The translations under genes were made by a program, and so were the position numbers. Shown here one piece after another: positions 8,614 to 17,318 of a stretch of 64,000 nt of DNA. Position 1 is the stretch's first letter. The number at the start of each line of letters is the position of its first letter. The stretch spans positions 1 through 64,000 of the forward strand of contig RHKP01000006.1 of NCBI GenBank assembly GCA_008363215.1, written 5' to 3'. This DNA comes from Cyanobacteria bacterium CYA. GTDB taxonomy: Bacteria; Planctomycetota; Phycisphaerae; Phycisphaerales; UBA1924. The notes below the pieces were generated by a model, which saw only the letters and a list, made by a program, of their open reading frames with translations, had not been told where the DNA came from and searched no databases.

Positions 8614-9089
8614 TTCGGCGCGGGTGGACTTTGCGACGGGGATTCAGCCTCATCGAGGCGGCGATCATCGTGGTGATGATCGGTATTGCCGCGCCCCCGG
8701 CCGCACGAATGCTGGTGGACGCCGCGGGTGAGCGCAGTGATCGCGTGCTGATCTCGTGCGCGACGACGTACGCGGCGGCGGTGATCGAGCAGGTGATGGC
8801 CGACGTGTCGGCGGGCGGTCTGGACGTGCTGGCCGACGAGGATGCGTATCTCGACGCCGGGGGCACGGGGCTGTGGGACCGGCTGGCGTGGGTTTCCGAG
8901 CCATTCGAGGCCCGCGGGCTGTCGGCAGACCTGTCGATTTCGGATCTGGTCGCGCGTGATGGAGAGGTTTCGGGCGATGCGGAAGACAACCTGTTCCGCG
9001 TGGTGATCGTGACGGTCAACATCCCGACGGGCGACGGGCAGGTGCTCGAACTGCCGGTGAGCGTGATGCTCGGGGAGCCGAACCCATGA
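8610..9089 (+). CDS. Minor pseudopilin (GspI-like position)
   Basis: A 159-residue prepilin with leader MIRRGWTLRRG, cleavage after Gly, then FSLIEAAIIVVMIGIAAPPA with Glu at +5. The hydrophobic helix is broken by two prolines earlier than usual. The rest shows no recognised family. It occupies the third pseudopilin slot with ATGA overlaps on both sides. Confidence 0.66.
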   Translation: MIRRGWTLRRGFSLIEAAIIVVMIGIAAPPAARMLVDAAGERSDRVLISCATTYAAAVIEQVMADVSAGGLDVLADEDAYLDAGGTGLWDRLAWVSEPFEARGLSADLSISDLVARDGEVSGDAEDNLFRVVIVTVNIPTGDGQVLELPVSVMLGEPNP

Positions 9090-9571
9090 CGCGCGGGGGT
9101 TTCACGCTGCTGGAGGCGACGGTGACCACGGTGGTGCTCAGCGTGGTGGCGGTGGCCGTGCTCCCGGTGATCAACGGCGCGACCGAGGCGTTCAGCGCCG
9201 CGTCGATGACCGAGCGCATGGTGGACGAGACGTCCTACGCACTGGACCGCGTGCTGCGCCTGCTGCGCGAGGCGCCGTCGGGCGAAGATGCCGGGAGCAT
9301 CGGGGTGAGCACGCTGGATGACGAGCAGGTGATCTTCAGCGACGGCACGGGCTGCCGTCTGAGCGGCGGTTCGCTGGAACTTCGGTCCGCCGGCGGCGCG
9401 TGGGATGAACTGTGTGCCGACGTCGATGAGTTTGAACTCAGGGCGCTGGATGCGAGCGGGGCCGATACGTCGGGGGCACCGGGGCTGGTGCAGCGGTTCG
9501 AGGTGCGTCTGGCGCGAGGCGAGTTTGAGTTGCGGTCGGTGGTGTTCTGCCGCGCGAGGTATGCGCAATGA
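9086..9571 (+). CDS. Minor pseudopilin (GspJ-like)
   Basis: A 161-residue prepilin with the short leader MTRGG, then FTLLEATVTTVVLSVVAVAV (Glu +5). The C-terminal domain is beta-rich with two central cysteines and one near the end, in the style of GspJ/PilW minor pilins that prime assembly. It overlaps both neighbours by 4 nt. Confidence 0.7.
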   Translation: MTRGGFTLLEATVTTVVLSVVAVAVLPVINGATEAFSAASMTERMVDETSYALDRVLRLLREAPSGEDAGSIGVSTLDDEQVIFSDGTGCRLSGGSLELRSAGGAWDELCADVDEFELRALDASGADTSGAPGLVQRFEVRLARGEFELRSVVFCRARYAQ

Positions 9572-9924
9572 GGCGAGCAGGACCGATCCGGGCGCGTCGC
9601 GGGATGGCGATCCTGGCCGTGGTGGTCATGGTGGCGGTCATTCACCTGACGGTCATCGGCTCGGTGACGCGGGGCAAGAGCAGCGCTGACATGGCCTCGC
9701 TGCGGATCGAGACGATGCGGGCGCTGTATGCGGCCGACTCGGGGGTGATCGTCTGGCTTCGCGAGGATGCTGCGGGACAGACGCCCGAATCGGGTGATGA
9801 ACTGACCATGGAATCGCAGCGGGCGATTTTTGTCGAATCACCGGAAGCGGGTGAATCGGGCACGCTGACGGTGGAAGGGCAGTCGGGGCGTGCGCGTCGA
9901 CGTGTGAGCGTGGAACTGGAGTGA
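9568..9924 (+). CDS. PilX/GspK-like minor pilin
   Basis: A 118-residue protein. A basic leader ending ARRG precedes MAILAVVVMVAVIHLTVIGS and then ETMRALYAADSGV, the pattern of the PilX/GspK N-terminus (RG followed by hydrophobic residues, then A-x-x-A-x-x-G). It lacks the +5 Glu, as GspK proteins do. It is much shorter than real GspK (about 300 residues), so only the tip-anchoring helix and a small domain remain. It ends 73 nt before the PilM-like gene. Confidence 0.68.
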   Translation: MRRAGPIRARRGMAILAVVVMVAVIHLTVIGSVTRGKSSADMASLRIETMRALYAADSGVIVWLREDAAGQTPESGDELTMESQRAIFVESPEAGESGTLTVEGQSGRARRRVSVELE

Positions 9925-9997
9925 CGAGGGAGCGACGGGGGGCAGAAGTCAGGGGCGGCATTGCCCGATGCAGTGGGTACAGACACGAGAGGGGATA

Positions 9998-11632
9998 ATG
10001 CTTCATCTTTCGCCCAAACCGCAGGTATTGATCACGCTGGAGCCCGGGATGCTGGTGGGGCGTGTCTTGCGCGGCGTGCGCGTCGTGCGGACCCATCACG
10101 CCTCGTTCGGACAGGCCGACTGGGCGGCGATCTGGGAGAACAACCTGGCTGACCTCGACGAGGCGCTGGGGCGCATCGTGGCCCGGCTGGGACTATCGCC
10201 GGGGTCGGAGGCGTGCGTGGTGTTCGAGTCGGCCGGAGCCTTGGCGGAGTTTCAGTCAATCGGCGCCGGGGGATTTGAGGCGACGGCGGCGGCGAGGCTT
10301 GCGGCGGCCGAGCGTCTGGGGGTGTCTGCGGACAGTGCGTGCCTGGCGGTGCGCCGGCTGGGGCGTGCGGTCGGTGAGGACGGTCGGGCCAAGACGCAGT
10401 TCATTGTCGCCGGGGCCGGCGAGAACGAGTTGCAGAAGGTGTATCGGTGGGCCGAGCGGGCGCATCTGCGCTGCCGGGGGGCGGTGCCGACCAGCGCGAT
10501 GATGCTCGATGCGCTGGCGACGCGGTTGCTGGGCTGGCGTGGAGACGAGGATCTCAACCTGTGCCACATTGATCGGTGCCGATCGGTGGTGGGCAGCGGG
10601 TCGCGGCGGGGCATCACGATGCTGCGGACCTTTGAAGTGGGTCTGACGCACCTGTGCGAGGCGGTGATACGTGCGGGGGCCAGTCTCGAGGGCGGGCGTG
10701 GAGGTGGAATTGCCTTCGATCGGGCGCAGGCGGTGTTGATCGAGAAGGGACTTCCGCAGGCCGGACAGGTGTTTGACGAGGAGTCCGGGCTGGCGTCGCG
10801 TGCGGTGCTTCCGTATCTCCAGCCGGTGTTGCAGCGGATCTTCGTGGAGTTGAAGCAGTCCTTCCGCAAGGCGCTGCGGGAAGGTCAGGACGGGCAGGTG
10901 CGGATCGAGGTGAGCGGCCCGGGGGCGACGATCGGCGGGCTGGACGTGGCGATTGCGCGGGCGCTGGATGCCGAGGTGGTGTACCTCAACGGAGCCATGG
11001 GCGAGCAGGGGGTGTCCGAGACGTGGGCCGACTGGGCGAGCGACCGGCTGTTGCTGCACACGGCTGCGGAGATGGCCGAGCGTCGAGGGCGTGTGCTGCG
11101 GCGCGCGGCGATCGCCGGAGCGTTGGTGGCCGGGTGTGTGGTAGGGGCCGAGGCGATGGTGCAGGCGCACCAGATATCGTCGTTGAAGGGGCAGATCGGC
11201 GACAACGCGGCAAGAGTGAGCGAGGTCAGGCAGTTCGGCACGATGTGCCAGAGCGCGGTGCGGCTGGAGACGCAGATCGACACGGCGCGCGACCTGATCA
11301 GTTCATTCCAGGGAGATCAACCGGCGTGGAGCGCCCTGCTGCGGGAGATCGCGTTATCGGCCGAAGGCAAGGTGGTGCTGACGGAAATCCGCGGCGTGTC
11401 GGATGAGAAGAACGCGTCGGTGGTCATCGCGGGATTGGCCGACGCGGCGGTGGAGCCGTCGCCGCTGAGCGAACTGATCGGGCAGTTGCAGGCTTCGGCG
11501 CTGGTGGGAGAGGTTCAGGTGGTCTCGCGGAGGCTGATTGAACTGGACGACAAGACGTCGCACCAGTTCCGGCTTCAGATCACCGCGCAACGTGCGCCGG
11601 TGCAGCAGTTGCGGGCGGAGGTGGAGCCATGA
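9998..11632 (+). CDS. pilM: PilM-PilN fusion (GspL-like) assembly protein
   Basis: A 544-residue protein joining a cytoplasmic actin-like PilM/GspL domain (about 1-350) to a membrane segment (about 365-385, AGALVAGCVVGAEAMV) and a periplasmic PilN-like ferredoxin-fold region (about 390-540). In most type IV pilus systems these are two genes; GspL of type II secretion has the same architecture. ATG 9998 is chosen because GAGAGG precedes it by 5 nt; an in-frame ATG at 9968 would add ten residues without a good ribosome site. It overlaps pilO by 4 nt. Confidence 0.72.
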   Translation: MLHLSPKPQVLITLEPGMLVGRVLRGVRVVRTHHASFGQADWAAIWENNLADLDEALGRIVARLGLSPGSEACVVFESAGALAEFQSIGAGGFEATAAARLAAAERLGVSADSACLAVRRLGRAVGEDGRAKTQFIVAGAGENELQKVYRWAERAHLRCRGAVPTSAMMLDALATRLLGWRGDEDLNLCHIDRCRSVVGSGSRRGITMLRTFEVGLTHLCEAVIRAGASLEGGRGGGIAFDRAQAVLIEKGLPQAGQVFDEESGLASRAVLPYLQPVLQRIFVELKQSFRKALREGQDGQVRIEVSGPGATIGGLDVAIARALDAEVVYLNGAMGEQGVSETWADWASDRLLLHTAAEMAERRGRVLRRAAIAGALVAGCVVGAEAMVQAHQISSLKGQIGDNAARVSEVRQFGTMCQSAVRLETQIDTARDLISSFQGDQPAWSALLREIALSAEGKVVLTEIRGVSDEKNASVVIAGLADAAVEPSPLSELIGQLQASALVGEVQVVSRRLIELDDKTSHQFRLQITAQRAPVQQLRAEVEP

Positions 11633-12216
11633 ACGGGCGGCTGAGTCGCTTTCCGACGCTGTGCGTGTTCTCCGGGTGCTTCGTGGTGGTGGCGGCATGG
11701 TACTTCGGGGTGCATCAGCGCTGGGCGATCGTGGAAGACCTGCGCCACGAACTGGAAGCCCAGCAGGCGGTTCTCGAACAGGAGGGAATCGACGACGCTT
11801 CGGTGCAGCGCGTCAACGCCATGCTGGAGCACATGGGCGAGGAGGCCGCGTTCTACCAGCAGTGCTGGCGGAGCGCGTATGACTCGGCAGCGCTGTACGA
11901 GGAACTGGACGTGCTGGCGGCCGGTGCGGGAGTGCAACTGGTGCGCATCGAACCGAGCAAATCGGGAATGCAGTTGCACCGCAAGGACGCCAATGTGAAC
12001 GTGGAAGGCTTCATCATCGAGGTGCAGGGTCCGTATGCGGACGTGGCCGAGTTCATCGGCCGCGTGCATGAGTCGACGGGCCTGACGCGATTCAAGTCGC
12101 TGCGGGTGTATCCATCGAGCACCGGGGCGGACTCGGGAGGGATCGTAGTGGCGACGATGCAGACCGAGCACGTGGCGGTATCGGACGTGTTCACGCTCGG
12201 GGAGGACTCGCAGTGA
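11629..12216 (+). CDS. pilO: PilO/GspM-like assembly protein
   Basis: A 195-residue bitopic protein with a short N-terminal tail, one membrane segment (about 11-27), a coiled-coil stretch with many Glu and Gln (35-70) and a C-terminal ferredoxin-like domain containing the family pattern IIEVQGPYADVAEFIGRV. It should pair with the PilN part of the preceding protein in the periplasm. Position and topology support the call more than primary sequence. Confidence 0.72.
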   Translation: MNGRLSRFPTLCVFSGCFVVVAAWYFGVHQRWAIVEDLRHELEAQQAVLEQEGIDDASVQRVNAMLEHMGEEAAFYQQCWRSAYDSAALYEELDVLAAGAGVQLVRIEPSKSGMQLHRKDANVNVEGFIIEVQGPYADVAEFIGRVHESTGLTRFKSLRVYPSSTGADSGGIVVATMQTEHVAVSDVFTLGEDSQ

Positions 12217-12722
12217 GCAGTCGCAGCATGACGTGGATGCAGCAGATCGGCATCGGGGCCTGCCCGCTGCTGGCGCTGGTGGGGGTGAGGCTGTGGCTGG
12301 CGTCGAGCGGTCCGGCGTCCGCCGGCGCCGCGACGACGACCGAGTCGATCGTGCAACCGGAGTTCACGCCGCTGCCCGAACCGACCGAAAGCCAGCGGGC
12401 ACTGATCGAACGTGCGCGGGCACTGGAGGCCGTCGAGCCTGCCAGCCCGTTCCCTCGGAGCGAGGTGTCGGCGGTCGCGGTGCCCGACATGCCGGCGATG
12501 CGGGGCGAGCCTGAGGCGACAGTTGAGCCGCCGCCGGAGTTGACGCTGACATCGGTGATGGGCGGACGAATGCCGGTGGCGATGGTGAACGGACGTCCGA
12601 GAAGCCGGGGGGACGAGGTTGCGCCCGGGTGGACGATCGTGGAGATCAACCAGGACAGCATCGTGGTGGAGGAGGCGGACGGGCGGCAGGTGACGGTGAA
12701 CCTGCAACGTGGCACTCCCTGA
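12213..12722 (+). CDS. PilP/GspC-like periplasmic connector
   Basis: A 169-residue protein with an N-terminal membrane or signal segment (about 10-30), a proline-rich linker and a small C-terminal beta domain (about 108-169) of the HR/PilP type, where PilP and GspC contact the secretin (GGRMPVAMVNGRPRSRGDEV, then DSIVVEEADGR). It is the last gene of the operon. No secretin gene follows, so that partner must lie elsewhere. It is probably PilP/GspC rather than a lipoprotein, because no lipobox cysteine is clearly placed. Confidence 0.6.
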   Translation: MSSRSMTWMQQIGIGACPLLALVGVRLWLASSGPASAGAATTTESIVQPEFTPLPEPTESQRALIERARALEAVEPASPFPRSEVSAVAVPDMPAMRGEPEATVEPPPELTLTSVMGGRMPVAMVNGRPRSRGDEVAPGWTIVEINQDSIVVEEADGRQVTVNLQRGTP

Positions 12723-12739
12723 CCGCGCGCTCATATGAT
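12710..12739 (+). promoter_or_regulatory. Candidate promoter of sucC
   Basis: TATGAT (12734-12739) is a good -10 element. A weak TGGCAC (12710-12715) lies 18 bp upstream, within the end of the preceding gene. The start would be near 12746 with a leader of about 33 nt. Confidence 0.45.
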
Positions 12740-12778
12740 CCTCTCCCGCGCCCCGGAACGTCGCGTGGAGGAGGACGT

Positions 12779-14296
12779 ATGGCACGTCTGCACGAATATC
12801 AGGGCAAGAAACTGCTGTCGGATGCGGGCTTCCAGACGCCGCGGGGCGGCGTGGCGCGTACGCCGGATGAGGCGCAGCGCATCGCGTCGGACCTGGGCGG
12901 TCGTGTCGTGGTCAAGATCCAGGCGTGGACGACCGGGCGCAAGGCGATGGGCGGCGTCAAGTTCGCCGACACGCCTCAGCAGGCCGCCGCTGTCGCGCGC
13001 GACATGCTGGCGATGAAAGTCGGCAACTTCCCGGTCGAGCAGGTGCTCGTCGAGGAGTGCGTCGACATCAAGGATGAACTCTTCGTGTCGCTGTCCATCA
13101 GCGATCGGGAGCGCCAGCCGATGCTGCTGCTGGCGGCGACCGGGGGCAGCGGGATCGAGCAGCGGGCCGAGCAGGTGCGCCGCGTGCCGTGCCCGATCGG
13201 GTCAGGCCCGGGTGAGGCGGAGATCCGCTCGTTTCTGTCGACGACGCCGATCGACAGGTCTCTGCACGACCAGTTGCACAGGAGCATCCGGGCGGTGTTC
13301 GAGGTTGCCCGCAAGCACGAGGCGCGGTCGGTAGAGATCAACCCGCTGGTGACGACGAGAGACGGGCGGGTGCTGGCGGCCGACTGCCGCATGACCATCG
13401 ACGACTACGCGGTGTTCCGTCATCCGGACCTGGGCATCGAGATCGCGCGCGAACTCGACCATCCGCCGACGGCCCTGGAGCGCATCGCCTATGCGGCCGA
13501 GCAGAAGGACCACCGCGGCACGTTCTACTTTGCGCAGTTGAACACAGCGGCCGCGCCGGGCACGCGCGGGCTGGTGGGCTTCCATGGCGCGGGCGGCGGC
13601 GGGTCCATGATGAGCATGGACGCGCTGACGGCCGAGAAGTTCAGCATCGCCAACTTCACCGACACGTCGGGCAATCCGTCGGCCAGCAAGGTGTATCGGG
13701 CTGCCCGCGTCATTCTCCAGCAGCCGGGGCTGTGCGGGTACTTCGGCTCCGGCTCGGGCGTGGCCAGCCAGGAGCAGTTCTGGAGCGCCTATGGGCTGGC
13801 CAAGGCGTTCTGGGAACTGAATCTGAGCATTCCTGCGGTGATTCGGCTGGGCGGGAACTCGGAAGATCGGGCCGTGGACATTCTCCATCGCGCGTGCGCG
13901 GGACTGCCGGCGATCGTGGAAGGGTACAAGAAGGACGACACGCCCAAGGCGATCGCGCATCGATTCGGCGAACTGGTCGATGCCTCTCTAAGAGCAGGGG
14001 TCGAGCCGTGGAAGCCGAAGCGGGCGCGTGTGCCGGGGTACGTGGGATCAGGCAAGTCGTACAACATTGCTGGTGGGCGGGTGTGGATCAACCCTGGCAA
14101 CGACGCGGCCACGGCGGCCGGAGCGGCCGCGTTGTCGATGAAGGCGCTCAAGGCCGAGGGCGCGATGCTGCTGCCGGCGATGGAGGCGGAGGAGTTTGCC
14201 AAGCGCGACTCGGAGTTGATCGCCTGCGAAGTGGAATGCCGCATGGCCGGGCTGGACGCCCTCTTTGTGGAACTCGATATTGAGGGGCTGGGGTGA
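12779..14296 (+). CDS. sucC: Succinyl-CoA synthetase beta subunit-like ATP-grasp protein
   Basis: A 505-residue beta subunit of succinate-CoA ligase (TCA cycle, substrate-level phosphorylation). It begins with the ATP-grasp domain (LHEYQGKKLL, VVVKIQAWTTGRKAMGGVK) and has the magnesium-site sequence SVEINPLV. The CoA-ligase domain follows. It is about 110 residues longer than the usual 390, with the extra length mostly in the C-terminal half (VPGYVGSGKSYNIAGG onward). GGAGGAGG precedes ATG 12779. The alpha subunit gene follows but is split off by an inserted cassette. Another acyl-CoA synthetase of the same superfamily is possible. Confidence 0.85.
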   Translation: MARLHEYQGKKLLSDAGFQTPRGGVARTPDEAQRIASDLGGRVVVKIQAWTTGRKAMGGVKFADTPQQAAAVARDMLAMKVGNFPVEQVLVEECVDIKDELFVSLSISDRERQPMLLLAATGGSGIEQRAEQVRRVPCPIGSGPGEAEIRSFLSTTPIDRSLHDQLHRSIRAVFEVARKHEARSVEINPLVTTRDGRVLAADCRMTIDDYAVFRHPDLGIEIARELDHPPTALERIAYAAEQKDHRGTFYFAQLNTAAAPGTRGLVGFHGAGGGGSMMSMDALTAEKFSIANFTDTSGNPSASKVYRAARVILQQPGLCGYFGSGSGVASQEQFWSAYGLAKAFWELNLSIPAVIRLGGNSEDRAVDILHRACAGLPAIVEGYKKDDTPKAIAHRFGELVDASLRAGVEPWKPKRARVPGYVGSGKSYNIAGGRVWINPGNDAATAAGAAALSMKALKAEGAMLLPAMEAEEFAKRDSELIACEVECRMAGLDALFVELDIEGLG

Positions 14297-14304
14297 AGGC
14301 GGAT

Positions 14305-14839
14305 TTCACCACGAGGTTTCACGGAGTTGCACGGAGTTGGGAATGAAAAAGGGAGCAGGTCTGTGCAATCCGGCGTAAACTCGAAGTCCGCCGCTCCACT
14401 CATCCACGCCGATCGGACCAAGGGGATCATCGGGGCCGCGATGGACGTGCAAGCAGCGATCGGGCCGGGACTTCTTGAGTCAGCATACGAGGTCGGCCTG
14501 GATCATGAACGGATGTTGCGCCAAGATTCCTACGTGCGGCGGGCCGAGGCGCGGATTGCGTACAAGGGAACAACCGTGGAGTGCGGCGTCGGGCTTGATC
14601 TGCTCGTCGGCGACGTTGGCGGGCCGGAAGTGAAAGCGGTCGAGCGACTGCTGCCCATTCACTGTGCGCCACTGCTCACCCATCTTAGTCGCTCCGGCAA
14701 ACGCGTCGGTCTGCTGATCAATTCCAGGATGGAGTCGCTTCGTGATGGAATCGTTCGGCGCGTTCTTCGGCCTGGCTCAGTGCAATTGCCTCTCAGTGCC
14801 TTCAACTCCGTGAAACTCCGTGCAACTCCGTGGTGAGAG
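14305..14839. mobile_element. GxxExxY cassette with inverted-repeat ends between sucC and sucD
   Basis: The left end (14305-14339) and the right end (14801-14839, read on the other strand) are near-identical: each contains CACCACG followed by reiterated CACGGAGTT units. They enclose one gene, and the whole block fits exactly between the sucC stop and the sucD ribosome-binding region. The right repeat encodes the last 11 residues of the inner gene. No transposase is present. I infer a small insertion element; target duplications are not evident. Confidence 0.62.
14363..14836 (+). CDS. GxxExxY family protein
   Basis: A 157-residue protein of the GxxExxY family. The signature is G36-L-L-E39-S-A-Y42 within AAIGPGLLESAYEVGLDHER. 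A later block, GLDLLVGDVGGPEVKAVERL, keeps a D...ExK pattern suggestive of the PD-(D/E)XK nuclease fold; VGLLINSRMESLRDGIVRRV is the family's C-terminal part. The function is not established. GTG 14363 follows GGGAGCAGG at good spacing; an ATG at 14327 lies inside the terminal repeat. It lies wholly inside the inverted-repeat cassette and runs the same way as sucC and sucD, so it is probably cotranscribed. Confidence 0.78.
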   Translation: MQSGVNSKSAAPLIHADRTKGIIGAAMDVQAAIGPGLLESAYEVGLDHERMLRQDSYVRRAEARIAYKGTTVECGVGLDLLVGDVGGPEVKAVERLLPIHCAPLLTHLSRSGKRVGLLINSRMESLRDGIVRRVLRPGSVQLPLSAFNSVKLRATPW

Positions 14840-14844
14840 AACCC

Positions 14845-15762
14845 ATGTCCATCATCATCGACCAGAACAAGAACGTCATTGTCCAAGGCATCACCGGGCG
14901 CGAGGGGCAGGCTCGAACGACGCTCATGCTCGGCTACGGCACCAAGGTCGTCGCCGGATGCACGCCCGGCAAGAAGGGGCAGGACGTACTCGGCGTGCCG
15001 GTTTTCGACACCGTGGGCGAGGCGCAGGCACACACGCGCGAGAAGCACGGCGGCGACGTGGACATCTCGGTGATCCTCGTGCCCGCCAAGTTCGTCAAGG
15101 GCGCGGCGATCGAGGCCATCGAGGCCGGCGTCAAGATGCTCGTGCTCGTGCCCGACCGCGTGCCGGTGTGGGACGCGATGGAGATTGCCGCCTGTGCGAA
15201 GCAGCACGGCGCGCAGTTTGTCGGGCCGAATACGCTGGGTGTGGTCAGCCCCGGCAAGGCGGTGGTCGGCATGATCGGCGGCAAGGCCGAGAGCGCTCGC
15301 GCCTGGTTCAAACCCGGCAATGTCGGTGTGATTTCGCGCTCGGGCGGGATGTCGAGCAGCACGGCGTATTACCTCGGCAAGGCCGGCATCGGCACCAGCA
15401 CCATCTGCCACATCGGCGGCGACTCGGTGCTGGGGATGCGCATCCCCGACGTCGCGCTGATGTTCCAAAGCGACCCCGATACCGACGCCATCGTCATTTT
15501 CGGCGAAATCGGCGGGTCGATGGAAGAAGACCTGGCCCAACTGATGGTCGAGAAACGCGTGACCAAACCCGTAGTCGCCTACATCGGCGGCAAGGCGGCC
15601 AAGGAAGGCACACGCTTCAGCCACGCCGGCGCGATCATCGAGGGCGGACGCGGCACGCACGCGGGGAAGGTCAAGGCTCTGACCGAGGCCGGCGCCGTGG
15701 TGGTGGAGAGTTTTGGTGATCTGCCGGAGGCGACGGCAAAGGTGGTGGGGGCGTTGCGGTGA
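14845..15762 (+). CDS. sucD: Succinyl-CoA synthetase alpha subunit
   Basis: A 305-residue CoA-binding alpha subunit. The N-terminal Rossmann domain contains VQGITGREGQARTTLMLGYG (CoA site). The active-site histidine that is phosphorylated during the reaction is H260 in RFSHAGAIIEGGRGTHAGK. Length and domain order are normal. It would pair with the product of the sucC gene 549 nt upstream. ATG 14845 follows GAGAGA. Confidence 0.93.
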   Translation: MSIIIDQNKNVIVQGITGREGQARTTLMLGYGTKVVAGCTPGKKGQDVLGVPVFDTVGEAQAHTREKHGGDVDISVILVPAKFVKGAAIEAIEAGVKMLVLVPDRVPVWDAMEIAACAKQHGAQFVGPNTLGVVSPGKAVVGMIGGKAESARAWFKPGNVGVISRSGGMSSSTAYYLGKAGIGTSTICHIGGDSVLGMRIPDVALMFQSDPDTDAIVIFGEIGGSMEEDLAQLMVEKRVTKPVVAYIGGKAAKEGTRFSHAGAIIEGGRGTHAGKVKALTEAGAVVVESFGDLPEATAKVVGALR

Positions 15763-15774
15763 TTGCAACACCGG

Positions 15775-16065
15775 ATGCTGCGTTCCGCGCCCGGATGCTC
15801 CAGGCCTAACGAGGCTGCGGCCGAACCTGGGTACCGACCGACGTACTTCCTGCGCATGGTGCAGCGGCATGGCAGGATGGAGGCTGCTCGGCGCCTGTTG
15901 GACACGCCGGCGCCCGGTGAGGGCTTCACGCGATTGTGGGAACTTGGGAGGCTTGACCTGTCGCTTGAGGCCGTCGCGTTGCGAGACGAGTTTCGCGTGC
16001 TGTGCTCGGAGCACCAACCGGGGGTCGCTTGTCGCCGGCTCGTGGAGTACCGGTATCAGGGTTGA
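15775..16065 (+). CDS. Small conserved protein of unknown function
   Basis: About 96 residues. From residue 20 it reads as a compact helical domain (YRPTYFLRMVQRHGRMEAARR, then GFTRLWELGRLDLSLEAVAL) that I have seen both alone and as a C-terminal piece of larger bacterial proteins, but I cannot assign a function. The first 20 residues look non-conserved, so the true start is uncertain; TTG 15763, directly after the sucD stop, is in the same frame. It could be a remnant of a larger gene. Confidence 0.5.
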   Translation: MLRSAPGCSRPNEAAAEPGYRPTYFLRMVQRHGRMEAARRLLDTPAPGEGFTRLWELGRLDLSLEAVALRDEFRVLCSEHQPGVACRRLVEYRYQG

Positions 16066-16127
16066 AGCCCTCATCATGCGGCGCGGCTTCATCGCCGGCG
16101 CTGCGTGCTCGTACAAGCGCGGCATCG

Positions 16128-16763
16128 TTACCCCGCGATCAGCGGGACGAAGTGGACCTTGGCAAGTTGGAACCGAGCATAGGTTTCCGCGTCGATGCGG
16201 CGCACGAGCACGAGCACCTGGTCGCTCGGGTGACGCCCCAGCGGGATCACCATGCGCCCGCCGATTGTCATCTGATCGAGCAGCGCCCGGGGCGCCTCCG
16301 GCCCTGCGGCCGAAACCACGATTACGTCGAATGGCGCCTGCTCGGGCAGACCCTGGGTGCCGTCGCCGGAGACCACGTGCACATTGTGGTATTCGAGATG
16401 ACGCAGGCGTGCCTGGGCCTGCTGAGCCAGCGCCGGGTGACGTTCGATCGACCACACCTCGTGCGCCACCAGCCCGAGCACCGCGGCCGCGTAGCCTGAG
16501 CCGGCGCCGACTTCGAGCACGCGGTCGCCGGGACAGACGTCGGCGGCCTCGATCATGCTGGCGACCATCCAAGGCTGCGAGATGGTCTGGTTGAGCCCGA
16601 TGGGCAGAGGGGCGTCGTCGTAGGCGAAGGCGCGCAGCGCGGACGGAACGAAGTCTTCGCGCGGCACGATCCGCATCGCATCGAGCACGCGGGTATCGCG
16701 CACTCCCCGCGCGGCCAGTTGACGCTCCACCATCCGCCGCCGGAGCAGAGACAGGTGGTCCAT
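16128..16763 (-). CDS. pcm: Protein-L-isoaspartate O-methyltransferase
   Basis: A 211-residue SAM-dependent enzyme that repairs isoaspartyl residues in aged proteins. Typical features are MVERQLAARGVRD near the start, PLPIGLNQTISQPWMVASMI (substrate region), motif I VLEVGAGSGYAAAVL and DVIVVSAAGPEAP. ATG 16763 gives the normal length. There is no Shine-Dalgarno sequence; GACAAT lies exactly 6 nt before the ATG, suggesting a leaderless mRNA. A TTG at 16838 could extend the frame but adds unrelated sequence. Confidence 0.93.
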   Translation of the reverse strand: MDHLSLLRRRMVERQLAARGVRDTRVLDAMRIVPREDFVPSALRAFAYDDAPLPIGLNQTISQPWMVASMIEAADVCPGDRVLEVGAGSGYAAAVLGLVAHEVWSIERHPALAQQAQARLRHLEYHNVHVVSGDGTQGLPEQAPFDVIVVSAAGPEAPRALLDQMTIGGRMVIPLGRHPSDQVLVLVRRIDAETYARFQLAKVHFVPLIAG

Positions 16764-16879
16764 GGCTGTATTGTCGGGCGGCGCGGCCTGTGCGCCAAGG
16801 GGGAGCCAGATACTTTCAATGCCTGGGAAGGCGCGCAAAGTTTACTTCGGAGTTCACCATCGGCCGCCCGGCGTCGACT

Positions 16880-17299
16880 TCAGTCGAGGAGGCTGCCCAC
16901 GACGACCAGTCCGTACATCCGCCCGTCAGTCTCGAGATCGCAGAGGACGAGGGCCTCGGGATTTCGCGTGGCGAAGAACCCGCCGGCGCGAAAGGACTCG
17001 CCAAACTCGTCTCGGAACTCGCGCAGGTCAAGCCGCAGAGTCTGTCCGACGTCGATCCCCTCGATGGGATGGCTGAAGCGCCCGTTGAGCCAGACCGTCG
17101 AAGCCCCGAAACCGCGGGCCGCGGTGTTGGCGATATCGATGTGGGTGACGCGGCGGATGACCTGGATGGGCAGGGCACCGGCGTTTTCAAGCGTGCGCGG
17201 GTATGAAGGCCCGGCGTTGGCGCGCATGGCCATGCCCTGACCCGAGCACGAGGCGAGCAGAGCGAACGCGATGGCGACGAGGGTGGCTGCGTGTTTCAC
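16880..17299 (-). CDS. Putative lipoprotein of unknown function
   Basis: About 139 residues. The GTG start at 17299 gives a classic lipoprotein signal (MKHAATLVAIAFALLAS-C). The mature part includes IQVIRRVTHIDIANTAARGF and GRFSHPIEGIDVGQTLRLDL and is probably a small beta domain. ATG 17320 is a possible earlier start that would overlap the 5' end of the divergent dus gene. No family recognised. Confidence 0.62.
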   Translation of the reverse strand: MKHAATLVAIAFALLASCSGQGMAMRANAGPSYPRTLENAGALPIQVIRRVTHIDIANTAARGFGASTVWLNGRFSHPIEGIDVGQTLRLDLREFRDEFGESFRAGGFFATRNPEALVLCDLETDGRMYGLVVVGSLLD

Positions 17300-17318
17300 G
17301 ATGACTACCGTCTCCTGC

